64,000 bases of DNA from Bugula neritina (GCA_964035545.1 OZ037765.1:20654495-20718494); one strand, 5' to 3'; positions 46,501 through 61,500 are shown, counted from the stretch's first letter. Program-made: numbers and translations. The notes: generated from the letters alone by a model not told the origin.

Positions 46501-49500
46501 GCTATATTTCATAGGTAAATGTAATTACGTTTTAATCTATTGGTTTCCATCTTGTAGATAATTGTTCAGGCGATGCACTCTGGTGTCAACTAGAAAGTTT
46601 TTATTCGGATTACAACGTATCATTGGAATATGGCTGCCTTCCTTTTCACCATATCTGTGATGGAGTTGATGACTGTGTTGATTATCGAGATGAGCTCAAC
46701 TGTACATGCACCAGGTATTTTTATCTGCTCCTCTTGGAGGTTTCTGTGGAGAGGATGAGATGAACTCTATCTGCCTGTAGATATCATTTTAATTATTCTC
46801 CTTTCTTCTAAATGTCTGCATATTTTCACCGTTTTTTAAAACGTTGGAATGCATTTTTTTGTTACTCTTTTTGCTTCTTCATTGATTACAAATCATGTTT
46901 TAAGACTAATGCATTTCTGTGTGATAACTATTCATGTATTCCTTCAACTCGGTAATGCCATGGTGCTGGTGCTGATGGCTCAGACGAGTTCAATTGTATT
47001 TATAGTTCTAACCAATTCTCCTGTATGAACACTACCACCTGCCTCCCATACAATCTGCTATGTGATGGATTCCCGGATTGCCCGTATGCAGATGACGAGC
47101 TTGAAACGCTGTGCAATGAGACTTGCAACGCTACCACCTTCCAGTATGCACACGTTTTTGTTTGTTCCAAGTCTATTTTTCTAGCTCTGTGTAAATCTTA
47201 GTTCTGGTGACCTTGATAATTTGTATGCAATAATTAAAGTTATTTTTTAGTATTATCCATTTTGTTTGCAAATTAGGCATTTAATAATTTTGCCAATAAT
47301 CGTCAGTATTCTTTGTCTTTAACAAAGTATACACTGTTCGATGCCATTATGATTCTGCCTTCCTTGTTGAACTTAGCCACACCATCAAGATAACCGCTGG
47401 TTCAGATATTATTGTTATTGTTATTATTATTATATATTGTTATTACACATGATACCACTGAGATGGACATTGGCCCAAATACTATCTCAACTCCTTAAAC
47501 CATGCATTGCTATAACTCAACAAAGCACTATAAAAATTAATTAGTTGCATCAACATGACTACTATTTTTAAGCCAAAAGTTACTATAGCTAGTGAAGTAG
47601 GTAAACTAGCTTGATCACATGCAAAATGCTACTGAGTTGTAAATGAAATTATTGCTGTATTGCCTTAATTCCTTTTTTATGCTAAATATTTTGTTTCACT
47701 TATAATTATGCAGTGTAGCTCTTATGCTTACCTGTATTAATAAATGTTGTGTTGGTGTTACAGGTGTGAGACTGGGTTTAGCATTTATAGCAGATCTAAA
47801 TGCATCAACTTGAGTTGGGTTTGTGATGGTATTGTAGACTGCGCTGATTCATCAGATGAGTTGGCATCTTGTCAGGGTTAGTATATCACAAGATGCATAT
47901 GTTTTAAATTGTATAGATGAGAGTGAGTATTTGAAAAGACGCTTTCTAATGGCATATAGCTATTGTTAGAATGACATGATATTTTTTTGAGATAGTGAGT
48001 AAAAAATGGAAACGCTATTAGCTTGAGTTTTACATTGAGCAAATAGATGCTTGGTATTGTCTCATACATCTGTAGTGGAATTTTATGACTCATTGTTATT
48101 TGTTAAAAGTAATTGTATATAACTCACTGTAACAAAACACTTTGACACTTCAAATTATTAATCAATATTTCAATAATCCTGTTTTATATCAATTTTGCTT
48201 CCAAAAATAAATAAATCAAGAATCATGAATAAAGTCAATTAAGATGTGGGCTATATTTCATAGGTGGATGTAATTACGTTTTAATCTATTGGTTTCCATC
48301 TTGTAGATAACTGTTCAGGCGATGCACTCTGGTGTCAACTAGATAGTACTTATTCGGATTACAACGTATCATTGGAATATGGCTGCCTTCCTTCTTACCG
48401 TATCTGTGATGGAGTTGATGACTGTGTTGATTATCGAGATGAGCTCAACTGTACATGCACCAGGTATTTTCATCTGCTCCTCTTGGAGGTTTCTGTGTTT
48501 TCTATTGATTTATGTTAAAAGGAAATTTATTGCCAGCAACTCCAAATAAAGCCTCCAATTGAAGCTAATTTTAGCTCTGTGAGATAATAAATCGAAATAG
48601 CTAGAATTAAGGTTTTAAAATAAATGGTTTTCACCTTTGACAAATATTCTGATGCATTGAATTTCTCATACTCATGTGCATTGAATGAGACCATAGCTGT
48701 GTTGGTGTTTTGGTTCACTTGCAGTGCCAACTCAGCAATGTGATAATTTATTTTTACCTTAAATACAAACATGACACTTGCTGTGTTTGTTTGCAGCGAT
48801 CAGTACAAGTGCCTGTTTGAGGAGAAGTGTATTACTAAAAGCTGGGTATGTGACAACATAACTGATTGTATATATTCTGATGACGAGGCCAACTGTAACT
48901 ATAACGAGACCACATCCTGTCCAGGCGGTACCTGTGATTTAGGAACGACTTGTCTACATGAATGGCAAATATGTGACAATCGCACTGACTGCTTTGACGG
49001 CACTGATGAGCAGAACTGTTCTTGCGACTGGAGTATCAGTCATGGGTAATACTCAATATTCAATATTTTTGTGCTTTGTATCATTTATTAATTGTTTTTA
49101 TTGCTGTTTATATTATAATAAATATTACTCAACCAAGTTGAGCAAAATAGAATAAATTTGGAGTGTTGGCTGGTAAGTGGTTTGTTAGATTTGCTCACAT
49201 CATTATGTGAGTGTATATTTTGAAGGCGCACCTCAAATACACCCGTTAAAATACTTGTAGAATTTTATTTTTATTACTTTTTATGCCATTTAAAGTGATC
49301 AGATTTGATAACTAAGATTATGTTTTGTCTTGTAGTTGCTTCACATCTGGTCGTTATGAATGCATTTCTCATGATCAACTATGTGATGGACATGCTGATT
49401 GCTTCGACTACAGTGATGAGTTTCATTTTAAGTGCTACAGTAAGTTGTTTTCTCGATCCCTTTGTGCTGCAGTAATTTACTTTTCTCAAACTTTCCTCTC

Positions 49501-52500
49501 CCCATAATTCAGTGTACCCAATCTTCCCTAATTTGTAGTATCGAAACATTTTGGAATATGTTTTGAAAATTGTTTTTATGGGGTAATATTTGTTTCTGTC
49601 AGAAAAAGCATCATTGGGGCTATAAAAATGAAGTGAAATCTTTTTATTTGCAGTTTGGTTGAATCACTAAAATTACTAATGGCTATAACAAGTGGGTTTA
49701 TAAATATTTAGAAACTGTTAGGTTTGAATTATTTTTTATTTAGCAAACACAACTTTACAAATGTGAGATATTAACTACAGAAATTTTGCAAAGAGTATAT
49801 TATGGTTTTTAATATTAATTTTTCCCAAGCTATGGTATTGTAATTTTATCTTCTGGTTTATAACTGTACTATATAAGAGAGTTTTGAATTTAGCATTTTT
49901 GTTTTGAAACAGTTTTATTTGTCGCCCATATATTGCCATCATTGATTTGTTATTTGGCTCAACCCAACCTAATTGAATAAAATTAATAATTTCGAAATGT
50001 GTTGCCTAAAAGTAGTTTGCTCATAATATGTTATTTGTTTAGTTTAAATATTTTGTTGTTCATCTATAGATGAGTGTGCTGAAGTAAGTGGCTATAGCAC
50101 AAATATACTGTGTGAGTCCAGCTATGAGGAGCGCCGAATACTCTGCCTGAACCAAACTGATGAATTGGTGTGTAATGGACAATATGACTGCATTGATAAT
50201 GACGATGAGATAGTTTTTGATTGCTCCAGCTACTACTGCTCACCGTGAGTTGTTTAAGTTCACAGATTTTGCTGTCCTTTTTAAAATGAAGCACCTCATA
50301 AACCCAAAATATTATTAATAGAAACTGTACATTTTTTATGGTTTAAAATTTGAAAAAGAATGCGGTAAAAACTTTGATTATCAGCTGCTCACTTTATTCG
50401 CAGGTAATTAGCTTGATATTTTACTGAGTGAACCCTTTTTGATTTTAACAACTAGTTATGTTGAACTTGGTTGATTGTTTTCATACATTAACTAAGTTGA
50501 ATAATTTTCAGACAGCTTACTTTGCTACATGCAATTTATTAATGTGTTAGTACTTCGAAGTGCTAAAACCTGTACAATGCAGGAATTGTCTCTTTAGTCA
50601 TAGCATCAAAATTGTAACAAGATTCTTCTTCTTGCAGCTCTGAGTACTGGTGTGGATACCCTGATAAATGCATTGACATATCAAAAACATGCGATGGGTA
50701 TCCTGACTGTAATGAGAAACAGTTTTGGGACTCTTCAGATGAACTTGGCTGTTCTAATTGCTCCTTCAGGTTAGTATAAGTTATATACTAACATAGAGGA
50801 ATTTTTTTCAAAAAATGTGTCACTCATAAATCTATATTATAATGTGGTTTGTCAACAACTTTTTATTGTTTTAAAAATTTATGATTAGGCAGATTACATG
50901 TCTTGATGGTACGTGTATTTCATGGGATATGGTATGTGATGGGAAAATAGATTGTCCCGGGAGTAATCTTCTCTATGATGATGAAAGTGGTTGTGACTAT
51001 GGCAATGAAACGGATTGTGAAGGTACTCTTATTTATATCAACTCTTCACACATAAGAATACTTCATGAGTTTGTGGTACATTTGTGTGTGCCTCTTTATG
51101 TATTGAAATTACTTTTTATGTATATTGAACACTAAAAAACAAGTATTTACAGTAATTTTTGTAGCGATAAGACATCTAGACAATAGTAAAAAAAAATTTT
51201 TTTGCTTTTCTTTGTACTCAAAATTGTATATTATTTATAACCTGTTTAGTTTATGAGCTTTCATGTGATGGTGAGTGTGTTGGCCCGCTGCAAATATGTG
51301 ATGGAGTAAATGACTGTTCCAATGGAGATGATGAGCTGAATTGTACTTCAATCTGCCCAACTGGAACTCATAGGTGACTGTATTGTTACAAATTTATTTT
51401 ATTATAATTGATGACTAATCTTACTTTTACCCAAATTGTTCGATTCATATTTTTTTGTTTAATAGCCAAGGCAGCGATTATCGTTTGTTTATTGATTTTA
51501 TTTCCTGTTCTATTTTGTGACGCTTCTCAGTAATTTTTGCAAATAGCTATATCTAGCTTCTGCATTTTTTAAAATTATTACTTGTTGACTTTTACTATAG
51601 CAAAAGAAATGTGCTGTGCACAGGACATTTATGTAATCTCACTGTCTCATTGACCTAATTATCAACATCCTGCTACAGGTGTGAAACTGGAGCAACCATT
51701 TATTCTGCGATGGCCATAGAGATGGCTGCTGAACTTCTCTACTACAACTACAGTGACAGCTATAGTTACCTACAAGATTACTTAAGCTATCTCTCCTTGC
51801 CTGTAAACTGCTATAATGCATCAGATCTATCCTGCGAATGGGCTTACTGCGCTGATCTATCTGACATCAGAAACTGCTGTAAGTTCAGTGCTCCATGTCA
51901 TGTCAGACAGAATCAATCTTCCCCTGGTTATTGAATTGGCAGACCCACTTTATTGAGTAAAATACAGGTTTTATGTCACTAACTTACTTGAAGCCACTTT
52001 TAAGCACAGTATGAGCTGGTATTGAGAAAATCTCGTACAACAATAATGGAATATCAAACTTGACAAAATACTATTTTTTATCAATATTAGCTTCAAAATT
52101 CAGCTGCTATAATGGTTTTATATGTAACAATAATACAATGTAAAAGGTAGTGAGAGGCTTTTTCGATAATGCCAAGCTTTGATTTTCCCTAAAACTGGAA
52201 AATATGACAGATTTTCTGTGCTGTATTTATGCTACAAGATGTCAGAATAATATTACCTTGAATTAAGTGCACCAGCCCTTACCAAGTTTAGAAAACTCTT
52301 CGGGCTACGGTTTTTGTCAGTCTTTGGATTAAGACTGCTTCTTTAAATATTCTCTATTTGTGTTCTGTTTCTATTTAAGTTAGCTAACTACCCTGTTAAT
52401 TTGCGTAGCTATAATCTGCTTATTACTTGAATATATTTAAGTTATAAATTTTAGCCTGTGACAACTCAACGAGTTCAATTAACAAAGTAGTGTGCCCGTT

Positions 52501-55500
52501 AGTGGGTGACTTTGGTCCAGCTGCAGTGACTTGCATTGATCAATATGATGGCATAGTTTGCGATGGCACCATAGACTGCAGCAACGAGGTGGATGAAGAG
52601 GAATGTGACGATGGTATGTAGCCATTTAAATCTCTAACTGTATGCTCTACAAAATTATCATTTATATCACTACTGTTCATTGGCTGTTGTAAGAATTTAC
52701 AAATGCATGCATGAATGATTGCTGTTGGTTATTCTAAACAATGTATTTGTATTTGTAGCTCCTGGATACTGTAATGAGTAAGTACTACACTCTATTTAAA
52801 TATATAAGTAGCATGTATCTACTATCTAGTTAATACTAATGAGAACTTTGCATATAATACTTACATCCTACAGTTTTTTCCTGAGAAAACATTGTTCAGT
52901 GTGATATTGTTTGTTGTATTAGTTTATTTAAAACTGTAAATTTAATGGATTATTGTATTTGGTGATATGTTGGCTTACATTTAGTTGAGTGTATACTAGT
53001 AAACGCTTATCTGTATTTATATTATTATTTATGATGTTAAGTGTTTACTATGAGACATGCTATGAAGTTGTTCTGTATTTGCAGTTTCCAATTTACATGC
53101 CCGAACGGCTCCTGTATAAGCCTAGACAAACTTTGTGATAATGTTGCTGATTGTGACACTTATAATGGAATTACCGCCGACGAGTTTTTCTGCTCCGGAT
53201 GTGACAGCAGTAAGCTTTTTTTTACGTTTTTTATATGAAATCCATTTTCCATTCGGTTATAGTTTTTCCAATAGATTTTTATTCGCCAGTATCAAAACAT
53301 TTTATTTAGTAATTTGAGATGTTTTTATAAAATATTTTTGGTGTTTGTAGTAATAAATATGAATATTGATTACAGTGTCTGATTACTACTGTGATGGCCG
53401 GTGCATTGGACCAGAACAAATATGCGATGGGATTGACGATTGCTCGGATGGTTCAGACGAGAAATACTGTGACGAACATTGTCCCGATGGCTTGAGCCGG
53501 TATGCTTTGATTGAGAGTATTAGTTTCAACTAATTATATACCACAAGCGAGTATCAAATTGTATATTGATAGAAAGTAGCACCGCTCTGCTTTCAAGCTG
53601 AAATATCAAACTAACAATAATAATAAGTTGAGTTTCATGATAAATATGCATGAAGATATTTGACATAATATATGTGCATAAATCTGTGCACTGTGATTAT
53701 ATTTATTAACCATGAAATCAAAGTTTGTAATTTTATACATTTTTTTAGTGACCAAACTAGTTTAATCACTTCTTTAGCTTTAGAATGAATACTCACTTTC
53801 AGCCAATGTGCGTTCAGGCATATATTCAACTTTGAATTAAACTATTCTTGTTTTTTTATTAGATGTAAAAACTTTTTTATAATTGTATACCTAGTTTATA
53901 TTTATGATAACAATACTAAAATGCTATCTTACAATAGCTTTCTCTGTGAGAATTGATTCAACTAATGGAAATGTAGTGATAGGCTTAAAACCTGTTGAAA
54001 CTTGGTGTGTAGCTGCATTAGATGATCTCAGTTTTCCAATGTTCTATTTATTGTGTTATAAAATTTAGTTGCGATTCTGGAGCCGTTACTTCGGCAGGTC
54101 TAGCTTTATTAATTGCCGATGCACTGGGCGAAGACATGTTCAACGAGTCACTGAGGTGTTACTCAACACCAAACACCTCCAACTGGTGTGCAGCTATTAT
54201 GTGCGCAGATATGAGTGACGTTCAACACTGCAGTAAGTAAATTACAGACCGTTCTTTTCAGATATGTGTCTACTGCTTCGTTGACACAACCTAAAAAACT
54301 AGCTAAATAGACTTTTCGTGAAAGAGATAATTTAAAGCAATAAACTGTTTTGGAGTTGTCTATCCAAGCAAAAATAATTGTTTCTTATTTACAAGTTTGT
54401 TTTCACTTTATGTATAGCCTTAATCCCCCTACTGATTGCATTGCCATTCTCAAAGAAATAACAGTTTTGTTTGTTGATACTTTTACAAATGGTTAGTAGC
54501 TATTTCAATATAAATAATAACCATAAAGGGTCTTGAAGGTTTAAAACTGCTGCTAACGAGTCTACAAAATCTCGGTCGTCAAATTTATTGTTTGATGGAA
54601 TAGCCTGTGTTCAAAAGTGTAGTCAAGAAGACTCTAAATTCAATGCAATAGCAGCATTATTTTATTGGGAGCTGTCAATAATATATTGACATATGGGTTA
54701 TATTTAAAAGTTATATGCGTGTATAGTTTCCAGAGTTGAAGGTTCAATGATAATGATGTATGTAATTGCATCTAACTCATGTGGCAATTCATATTCCAAT
54801 TCATATTCCATCATATATAGCAACTCACGCCAGCATGAATAGTGGGTAGGTTCATTAACATACTGAGATTTTACATTTCATATGTGCAACTGTCATCATT
54901 TGTTTAGCCTGTGATGACATCAGACAGACTTACGACGCTTCTGGAACAAATATGAGTGAAATAGCAAACATCGTTCCAGAAGTAAACCTTCTTAGTGGTA
55001 ACCTACTCTGCCCCGTAGCAAAGCCATGGTTTTCCATACTGGTGTGTATCAGTGAAGAGCATCGCTGTGATGGGACAGAGGACTGCTTAGGTGGTGTTGA
55101 TGAGTTGGATTGTGGCTGTAAGTGTATATTTTAGACTGCGATAACATACTGTAATGTCATCAAATCTTTCTGCAAAACTGGCTTGTTCATAATATTTTTA
55201 CCAGTCGATCAGCAGAACTAGTCACTGTGTTTTCACATTTCACTTAACAAAAATAATGAGTATTATGCTTGTTTGTTTCAATATTTTAATTAACTGATTT
55301 TGATTTAGTCTGTTTTAAAATTACAACTAAAAGCCAGTAAAATACTTTTAAATTGAAAAACTTTTACCTTTTCAAGCATTTTCTTCTGTTGGTACATCTT
55401 ACAAATTCAAACTGACCTTGCAAAAGGTTTTGACGTTGATAATGTTATGATTTATTTGCAAAGTGTGTAGCAGATTTGTAAATCTATATTATCTCAATGT

Positions 55501-58500
55501 TATGTTGGTTAGCCTATTGCGTTAATTTAGATGATGCATGGTGTTCCCATGAGCCTGTCCCAAACTATATCTGGCAAGAACCAGACGCCTGGACCTCTGC
55601 CAGACTGTATCCCTTTGGCGAAGAAGCTGGAGATGCAGATATGCTAAGCGGGCCTGATGACTGGGAGAAATTCTCATTATGTAAAAAAATAAGGATGAAT
55701 GGCAACATAGGAGTTCAGTTTTTTAATGCCAGATATTATTATATATATGTAAGTACAGACAGACAGATTTTGTCAGTTGTGAAAGCTTCCATTCATTTAG
55801 TTTCTTTTGTTTCGAGAGTTGTCTTCCGTAGATGAAGTTTTTGAGTGGTAAAATCATTAATTTTATTAGGAATTTTTAGTCACAATAGTTGCTTCAACTG
55901 AGAGGGGCAAAATGTACTTTTCACTTTTATATGAAATATTGTACCCAAAAATATTTTAGTAACATTTGATGTCCATTCATGCTTATCCAACGACACAGTC
56001 AACACCAATGTTGGAAGAAGTAGTTCTATATATTTTAAATTGTATATGTTTTATTGTCAAGGTAATGTTATGAACAAAGACATCTCCAACCTTTCATTTT
56101 TTCATTATTTTTTAATCTAATCGCTGGACAGAATTTTGAAGCATAAATATACACATTTTAGCATTCAAAGTGTAGCAGTTTGTTTTACCGCAAATTTTTG
56201 ATTTGAATATGTTATTGTTTACAGGTATGCGGTAATGGTTTACTAACCTTCAACAACGGTTATCGATCACACTATCCAGTCAAGTTTGAGGCAGACTCAT
56301 GGTATGACGATACTCCAATCATTGCCCCTTTCTGGGGTGAAGTTAGCGAGTTTCATACTCGTCTGGTAGAAGATGTGTTTCCGGGACTGCGCGCGAAAGC
56401 ATTCTATCATGAGTATGTGAAGTCCGTTGCCATGAGTGATAACACTACAGCAGTGTTGCAGAGGGCTACCTTGGACGTCGCAAATTCAGGCAAGTATAGA
56501 TGTGTTGAAGTTACAATTAGTGTCAGCTGTGCGTTGCTCACAAACCAACTTGCGTGTGTTGCTAAGTCACCGAGTCAAGTTGTGGTAGTTCTTCAAAAAA
56601 TTTGTGTTGTGATTTTCATTAGGTTAGTTATACTTGTTGCAAGTATTATAGCATTGTTGCTATACAAGCTTTCTGAGAAAAATCTATGAATAGTTCTCAG
56701 TTAAATAGCTGCTGTTTCATGTACATATAATATACTGATTCACTCTCTCTGTACTACTTTCAGTAATTAACATGTTCTGTGCACAACAAAACTTATTCCT
56801 CATAATCCTACAATGCTAGCACTGGTTTTTTTGTTTTCTCATGCAATTTTCTTCATTTCGTGGTAATGCAAAACTTTTTTCAATTCTGGTATGCATTCAT
56901 ATTTTAGAAGTTGGTGTTGACGGGTTTGAAGCTACATATGTGCTGGTTGTCACTTGGGTAAATATGGCACCATATAGTCATTGTGATTGGGTAGCATGGC
57001 GTGAGATAATGGAGGAGGCCTATGGATATGACTATGAATATGCTGAAGAAGAAGAAAGGGACCACTGTGTAGAACGAGCTACAACTGTTGCAGTGAGTCC
57101 AACAATATTTTGGTAAAACTTAAATATTTTTTGGCGTTGACCGACATTAGATTAGAAGTTGTTTCAATTTTAGATATGCTATCTTTTACAATAACATAAA
57201 GTAACAAGTATTTAAAGTTTTATGGCTTTCTATGGAGGTAGATTCTTATGGAACTCCAAAGAGAAAATGCTAACTGCAGCCTGATTTGTTGGAATAGCAT
57301 ATATTTGTTTATAGCTACTTGATTATAAATTTGTATTTAGTTGAACCACTTCCAAGCGGTGCTCATCTCAGATGGTGTTTACTCATTTGTGAAGTTTAAT
57401 TACCCAGAAGGTGGAATCAACTGGCCAGTACCAGGTTAGCAGCACTAGACTATACTCCTGGGACATGTAAATTGTGCCTTCAAATATTACATTCTTATAC
57501 TCGGTATTTTCGTAATAGATTAGTTATTCATTTGGCTTTAATGATCCTCAGTGATTTTTCTCTTTTTTTTTATAAAACAATGCTAATTTTAAAAATAAGT
57601 TAAAAATACACATTCATAGCTGAAAACAGCGTCATATCACTCCGGGCTATTTCTCACTGTAGAGATATCCTCTTGCATGCCCGATGATCAGATAGCTGCC
57701 ATACTGGGAGCAATAAATGGACCGCTGTCTAATGTAGCTGTAGCTGGCATCAACTCTGGTGATGTCTTACAAGGGGCTTTTCACTCTACTACCAAATATG
57801 TAAACGCCAGTGCCACTCTTGGTATAATGGACGTGGACTACTCGCCTGGCAACATGATATGTGAGTAGAGATTATTAGTTTGGTGAAAACATACTTTGGT
57901 AAATGCAAGCCTTATTTGATTTATCCGATGTTTCAAAGTGCATTTAGCACTTTCTGATTAAAGTACAATAGCTTGTATTATTTATCCAGTGTGGCGATAT
58001 TATGTTCTACAAAAGCAAAAAAGGTGTAGATATGGCAATGTACTTACTTTACTGTATCACTAGTTTCTTACATCTAATTTTATAGCTGAAGCAAAGGGCG
58101 AATGGCTGTTCAGGGTTGAGGAATCCTCGGGGCTAGCTGATGCGAGGGTGCAGTGTAGTCAGTTTGTTAACAGACAGAACCCAGCTCTCTATAGGGAGTA
58201 CAATACGCTCCAACATTGTCCTCAAAATCTCTTCCAGATGTGGTGGGACTGGGAGTGAGTTACATTCGTTACAATTGTGTCTACATCAATGTACATAAAC
58301 ATATGTACAGCTTTTTATTTACTAGCTCTTTTATGAGTGACACTTACTACAACGTGTAAATACATTTATAGTTTGTAGCTGCACTGTTTGAGCAAATTCA
58401 CATGGTCCAATATTAATTTTCTTTATGTTTCAGCTACACTTGGTATGGAGGATTTGATTGGATTGAATGTTACATTAGTACGTTTCCAGTCCTGGATATA

Positions 58501-61500
58501 GATACTGGCCTTCCTATTGAAAACTTTATGAACCTTAGTCAACTTTGTTGCTACGATATGGACTGGAATAGTGATTCTTTTTCATCGATTATAACTGACT
58601 CGCCATTTGCTGGTCATGTGACTGTAAGTATTATGCACTGTTCATCGTTATCCATTGACCGGTGCTTTTTAAAAATATGTGTAATTCAAATGAAGATAAA
58701 AATGGCTGTGATATTAAAACAAAGTAGTTTGGTTGTACAATATAGTTTTACCTGTTATGTAATATGTTTTATGCATTTCAAACAGAATTTTACAAATTCC
58801 TATGACCAGGCATAACGTAAAGCATTTATCAAAAGCCATGATTATTCAAATTATTGGTTTGAAAATTACTAGTTCTTAAAAAAGCATATTGAAGCTGTGA
58901 AGCTGATTGTGATTAGACACTGCAAGTTAGAAGTTTATAAGTTTACTGCTCTGTTTGAATATTTCTCACAGGATTTGACAGACGAAGAAGACGATGGCTT
59001 TATCAAGTGCTGTGTGGAGGCACAGGATAATGCTTTGTGTAACTCTTTTTACGACGTGCGTCCTAACAATAACGGCTCCTTCTATGATGCACCTGCTCGC
59101 CGTGAGTTATTTCAGCTACTTTACTTGTGTTTTTAACATATTGGTAAAAACAGCACCACATATTTCTTCAATGCTGGATAACTATATCGGTATTTGATAA
59201 ATGAATTTTGTTCTAACTATTTTAGAGCCATGGTTTGGAGATCCTCATATTGTGACATCCGATGGAGTTAGTTATACATTCAATGGTCTTGGAGAGTATT
59301 TGTTCACTGAAATTGGAAGCCGTGTTATAATACAAGCCAGAACTGAAAGGGTTGTCCTAGATAGTGGCGGTAAAGTTGATTTTAATTGGACAGTTACTTA
59401 TCTAACTACTTTTACATTTCAGTTTACTTTTCAGATTTATATGATTGTACTCCTGCCTTGGTAGAATGTAGCGTTGAACTTTTGAAGCATTACTCTTTAC
59501 TTTTGGTGATGTAGAGCTCGGTCAAGCCACGTACTTCAGCGCCATATGTGTGAAGAGTGATTCCTTACCAAGAGTGCAAGTTCAGATCAACAAGAATGCT
59601 GACACCAATGCTGTCGGGGTAGACAATCTGATGCAGATGGTTATTGATGGAACAGAAATGGACATCAGTTTGATAGAGCAAGATAAGAACACCACCCAGG
59701 CGCTTGATGGTGTAAATAATGGAATACTGTTTAAACGCTCCAACAGTAGCTTGACTGTGCTTTTTTCTTCTGGCGTATCTATCGATGTCTCCCCTAGCAA
59801 TGTAAGTGTACAGTTGCAGCTTGCCCTATTTTTGTTAATTCACCTGTGATAAACTTAACATAATGCACAATTTAAATTTGGTGAACATTATGCAGTTTCT
59901 GTAGGATTATGATAGATAAACTTTTTTGTGCACAGAACATGTTAGATAGTAGAGTAGTACAGTTTCTACATCAAACATTAGCTATTTAACTGAAAGCTTT
60001 ACATAGCTTTTTCTCTGAAAGCTTGTATAGCAACAATGCTATAATATAGCAGTTTCTTAATGTATCTCTGCACTTTGTTATGTGGCCAAGCCAAGCTGCT
60101 TCATCTTGAAATATAATTCTCAACACACATAAATTGTGCTAATTTGTGTCTAGTTTAACATTATCTGTTGCAGAAAATCCTCACTATCACACTCAGTTTA
60201 CCCTCCAAGTTTAAAGGCAAGACTCTCGGTTTGACTGGTAAGTATGATGGTGACAAGGAGAATGATTTCATGAAGTATGATGAGAGCGGCTACATACCCA
60301 ACAACTCTTCCGAATCAGAAATCTTTGACTGGGCTCAAATGTGTGAGTATTTTGCTTCTCAGGCAATCCCATTATTTCATAGTTGTTTTGTAGAATCATT
60401 TGATGATGAGTTCATGAAAATTAGTGTTGCTAAAGGTGTGAAGTAAATTGTTAACTATTAAAAAAATGTTTTTGTATCTTTCTGAAGCTTTTAGTCAGCA
60501 CTGTAATATATTGAATAACCACTCTCTTTTTATTAATGTTGCTATTCTTTTTTCTTAAAGTTGCTGTGTCTGAAGAGGATTCTATCATGTATTATACTGA
60601 AGCTGGAACTGACTGGTCAACTTATAATGACAACTCATTTGTACCCGTGTTTACTGATAACATTGACAACTGGGCGTGGTCTTCTGAGGAGTTGAAGACA
60701 GAAGCACTCAAGACCTGCAGCAATGACACCGCTTGTCTTTATGACGTCTTTATAACCGGAGATATCAACCTTGGCAAGGTCACTAAGCAGACTGTAGATG
60801 ATAGTGTTGCTGTGAGCGCAGCTTTGAGTAAGTACTTTGATTTTATTGAGTTGGTTTTGGAGAGGTCAAGAGTGCTGTTAGTCACTTGCTAGAGGTGAAT
60901 TATCTCTGGTTTTTTTTCTTCGAGCACACTGTGTATGTATTCTAGGATAGCAGTAAATTATAACGGATGGCTTAAAATTCTATGCCGAGAAGATGACTTA
61001 CCAACTTTATTTTTCATCAGTCTTTTGAGTTTGCTTATGCATGGAAACTCTGTGTATACATATATTCTAATATAGCAGTAGATTGTAACTTATGGCTTAA
61101 AATTCTACTCAGGGAATATAACATATTATTGTTGTTTTATGCCAGTTTTTCAGTTTTACTTATAAGTGAAAACTACTTCAAGTTTATGGCTATTCATCAG
61201 TTTATACTGCTAAACTTTACATCATTGTTTAGATGTCTCAATAGTAGTTGTGCTTTCTTGATAGATAACTTTGCTCCACAAATATCTGGGCCTGATACCG
61301 TGTTCTCTACTGTTGGTGTGGACTTCACTTATGTAGTCAGTGTGAATGACTCAAACGGAGATGACGTGACTGTCACAACCAGCATACCATCTTCTCAGTC
61401 TACTGATGGCCATTTGGTCACTTTAACAGCTCAGCTTGATTCTTCTAGTAACTTTACTAACCTAAAGTTCACTGTCATAGCAAAGGCAAGTAATGTGTAT

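Larger units (their letters stand above)
44913..48463 (+). other. LDLa repeats 13-18 (exons 22-27), duplicated triplet
   Basis: Exons 44913-45050, 46031-46143, 46558-46714 and their copies 47006-47143, 47764-47876, 48307-48463. Paired exons have equal lengths (138, 113, 157 bp) and near-identical sequence. Differences include CPDLSDE against CADSSDE in exons 23/26, and LESFYSD against LDSTYSD in exons 24/27. Both copies keep all six cysteines per repeat and good splice sites, so both are probably used. Confidence 0.88.
44647..48495. repeat. Tandem segmental duplication in the LDLa array (copy A 44647-46746, copy B 46747-48495)
   Basis: Copy B begins directly after copy A and repeats the end of exon 21, the introns and exons 22-24 as exons 25-27. 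Copy A is 2,100 bp and copy B 1,749 bp; a 344-bp MITE plus its 3-bp target duplication explains nearly all of the difference. Exons enter and leave in phase 2, so three LDLa repeats were added without disturbing the frame. The copied end of exon 21 (46747-46780) has no acceptor and is a non-functional fragment. Confidence 0.93.
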
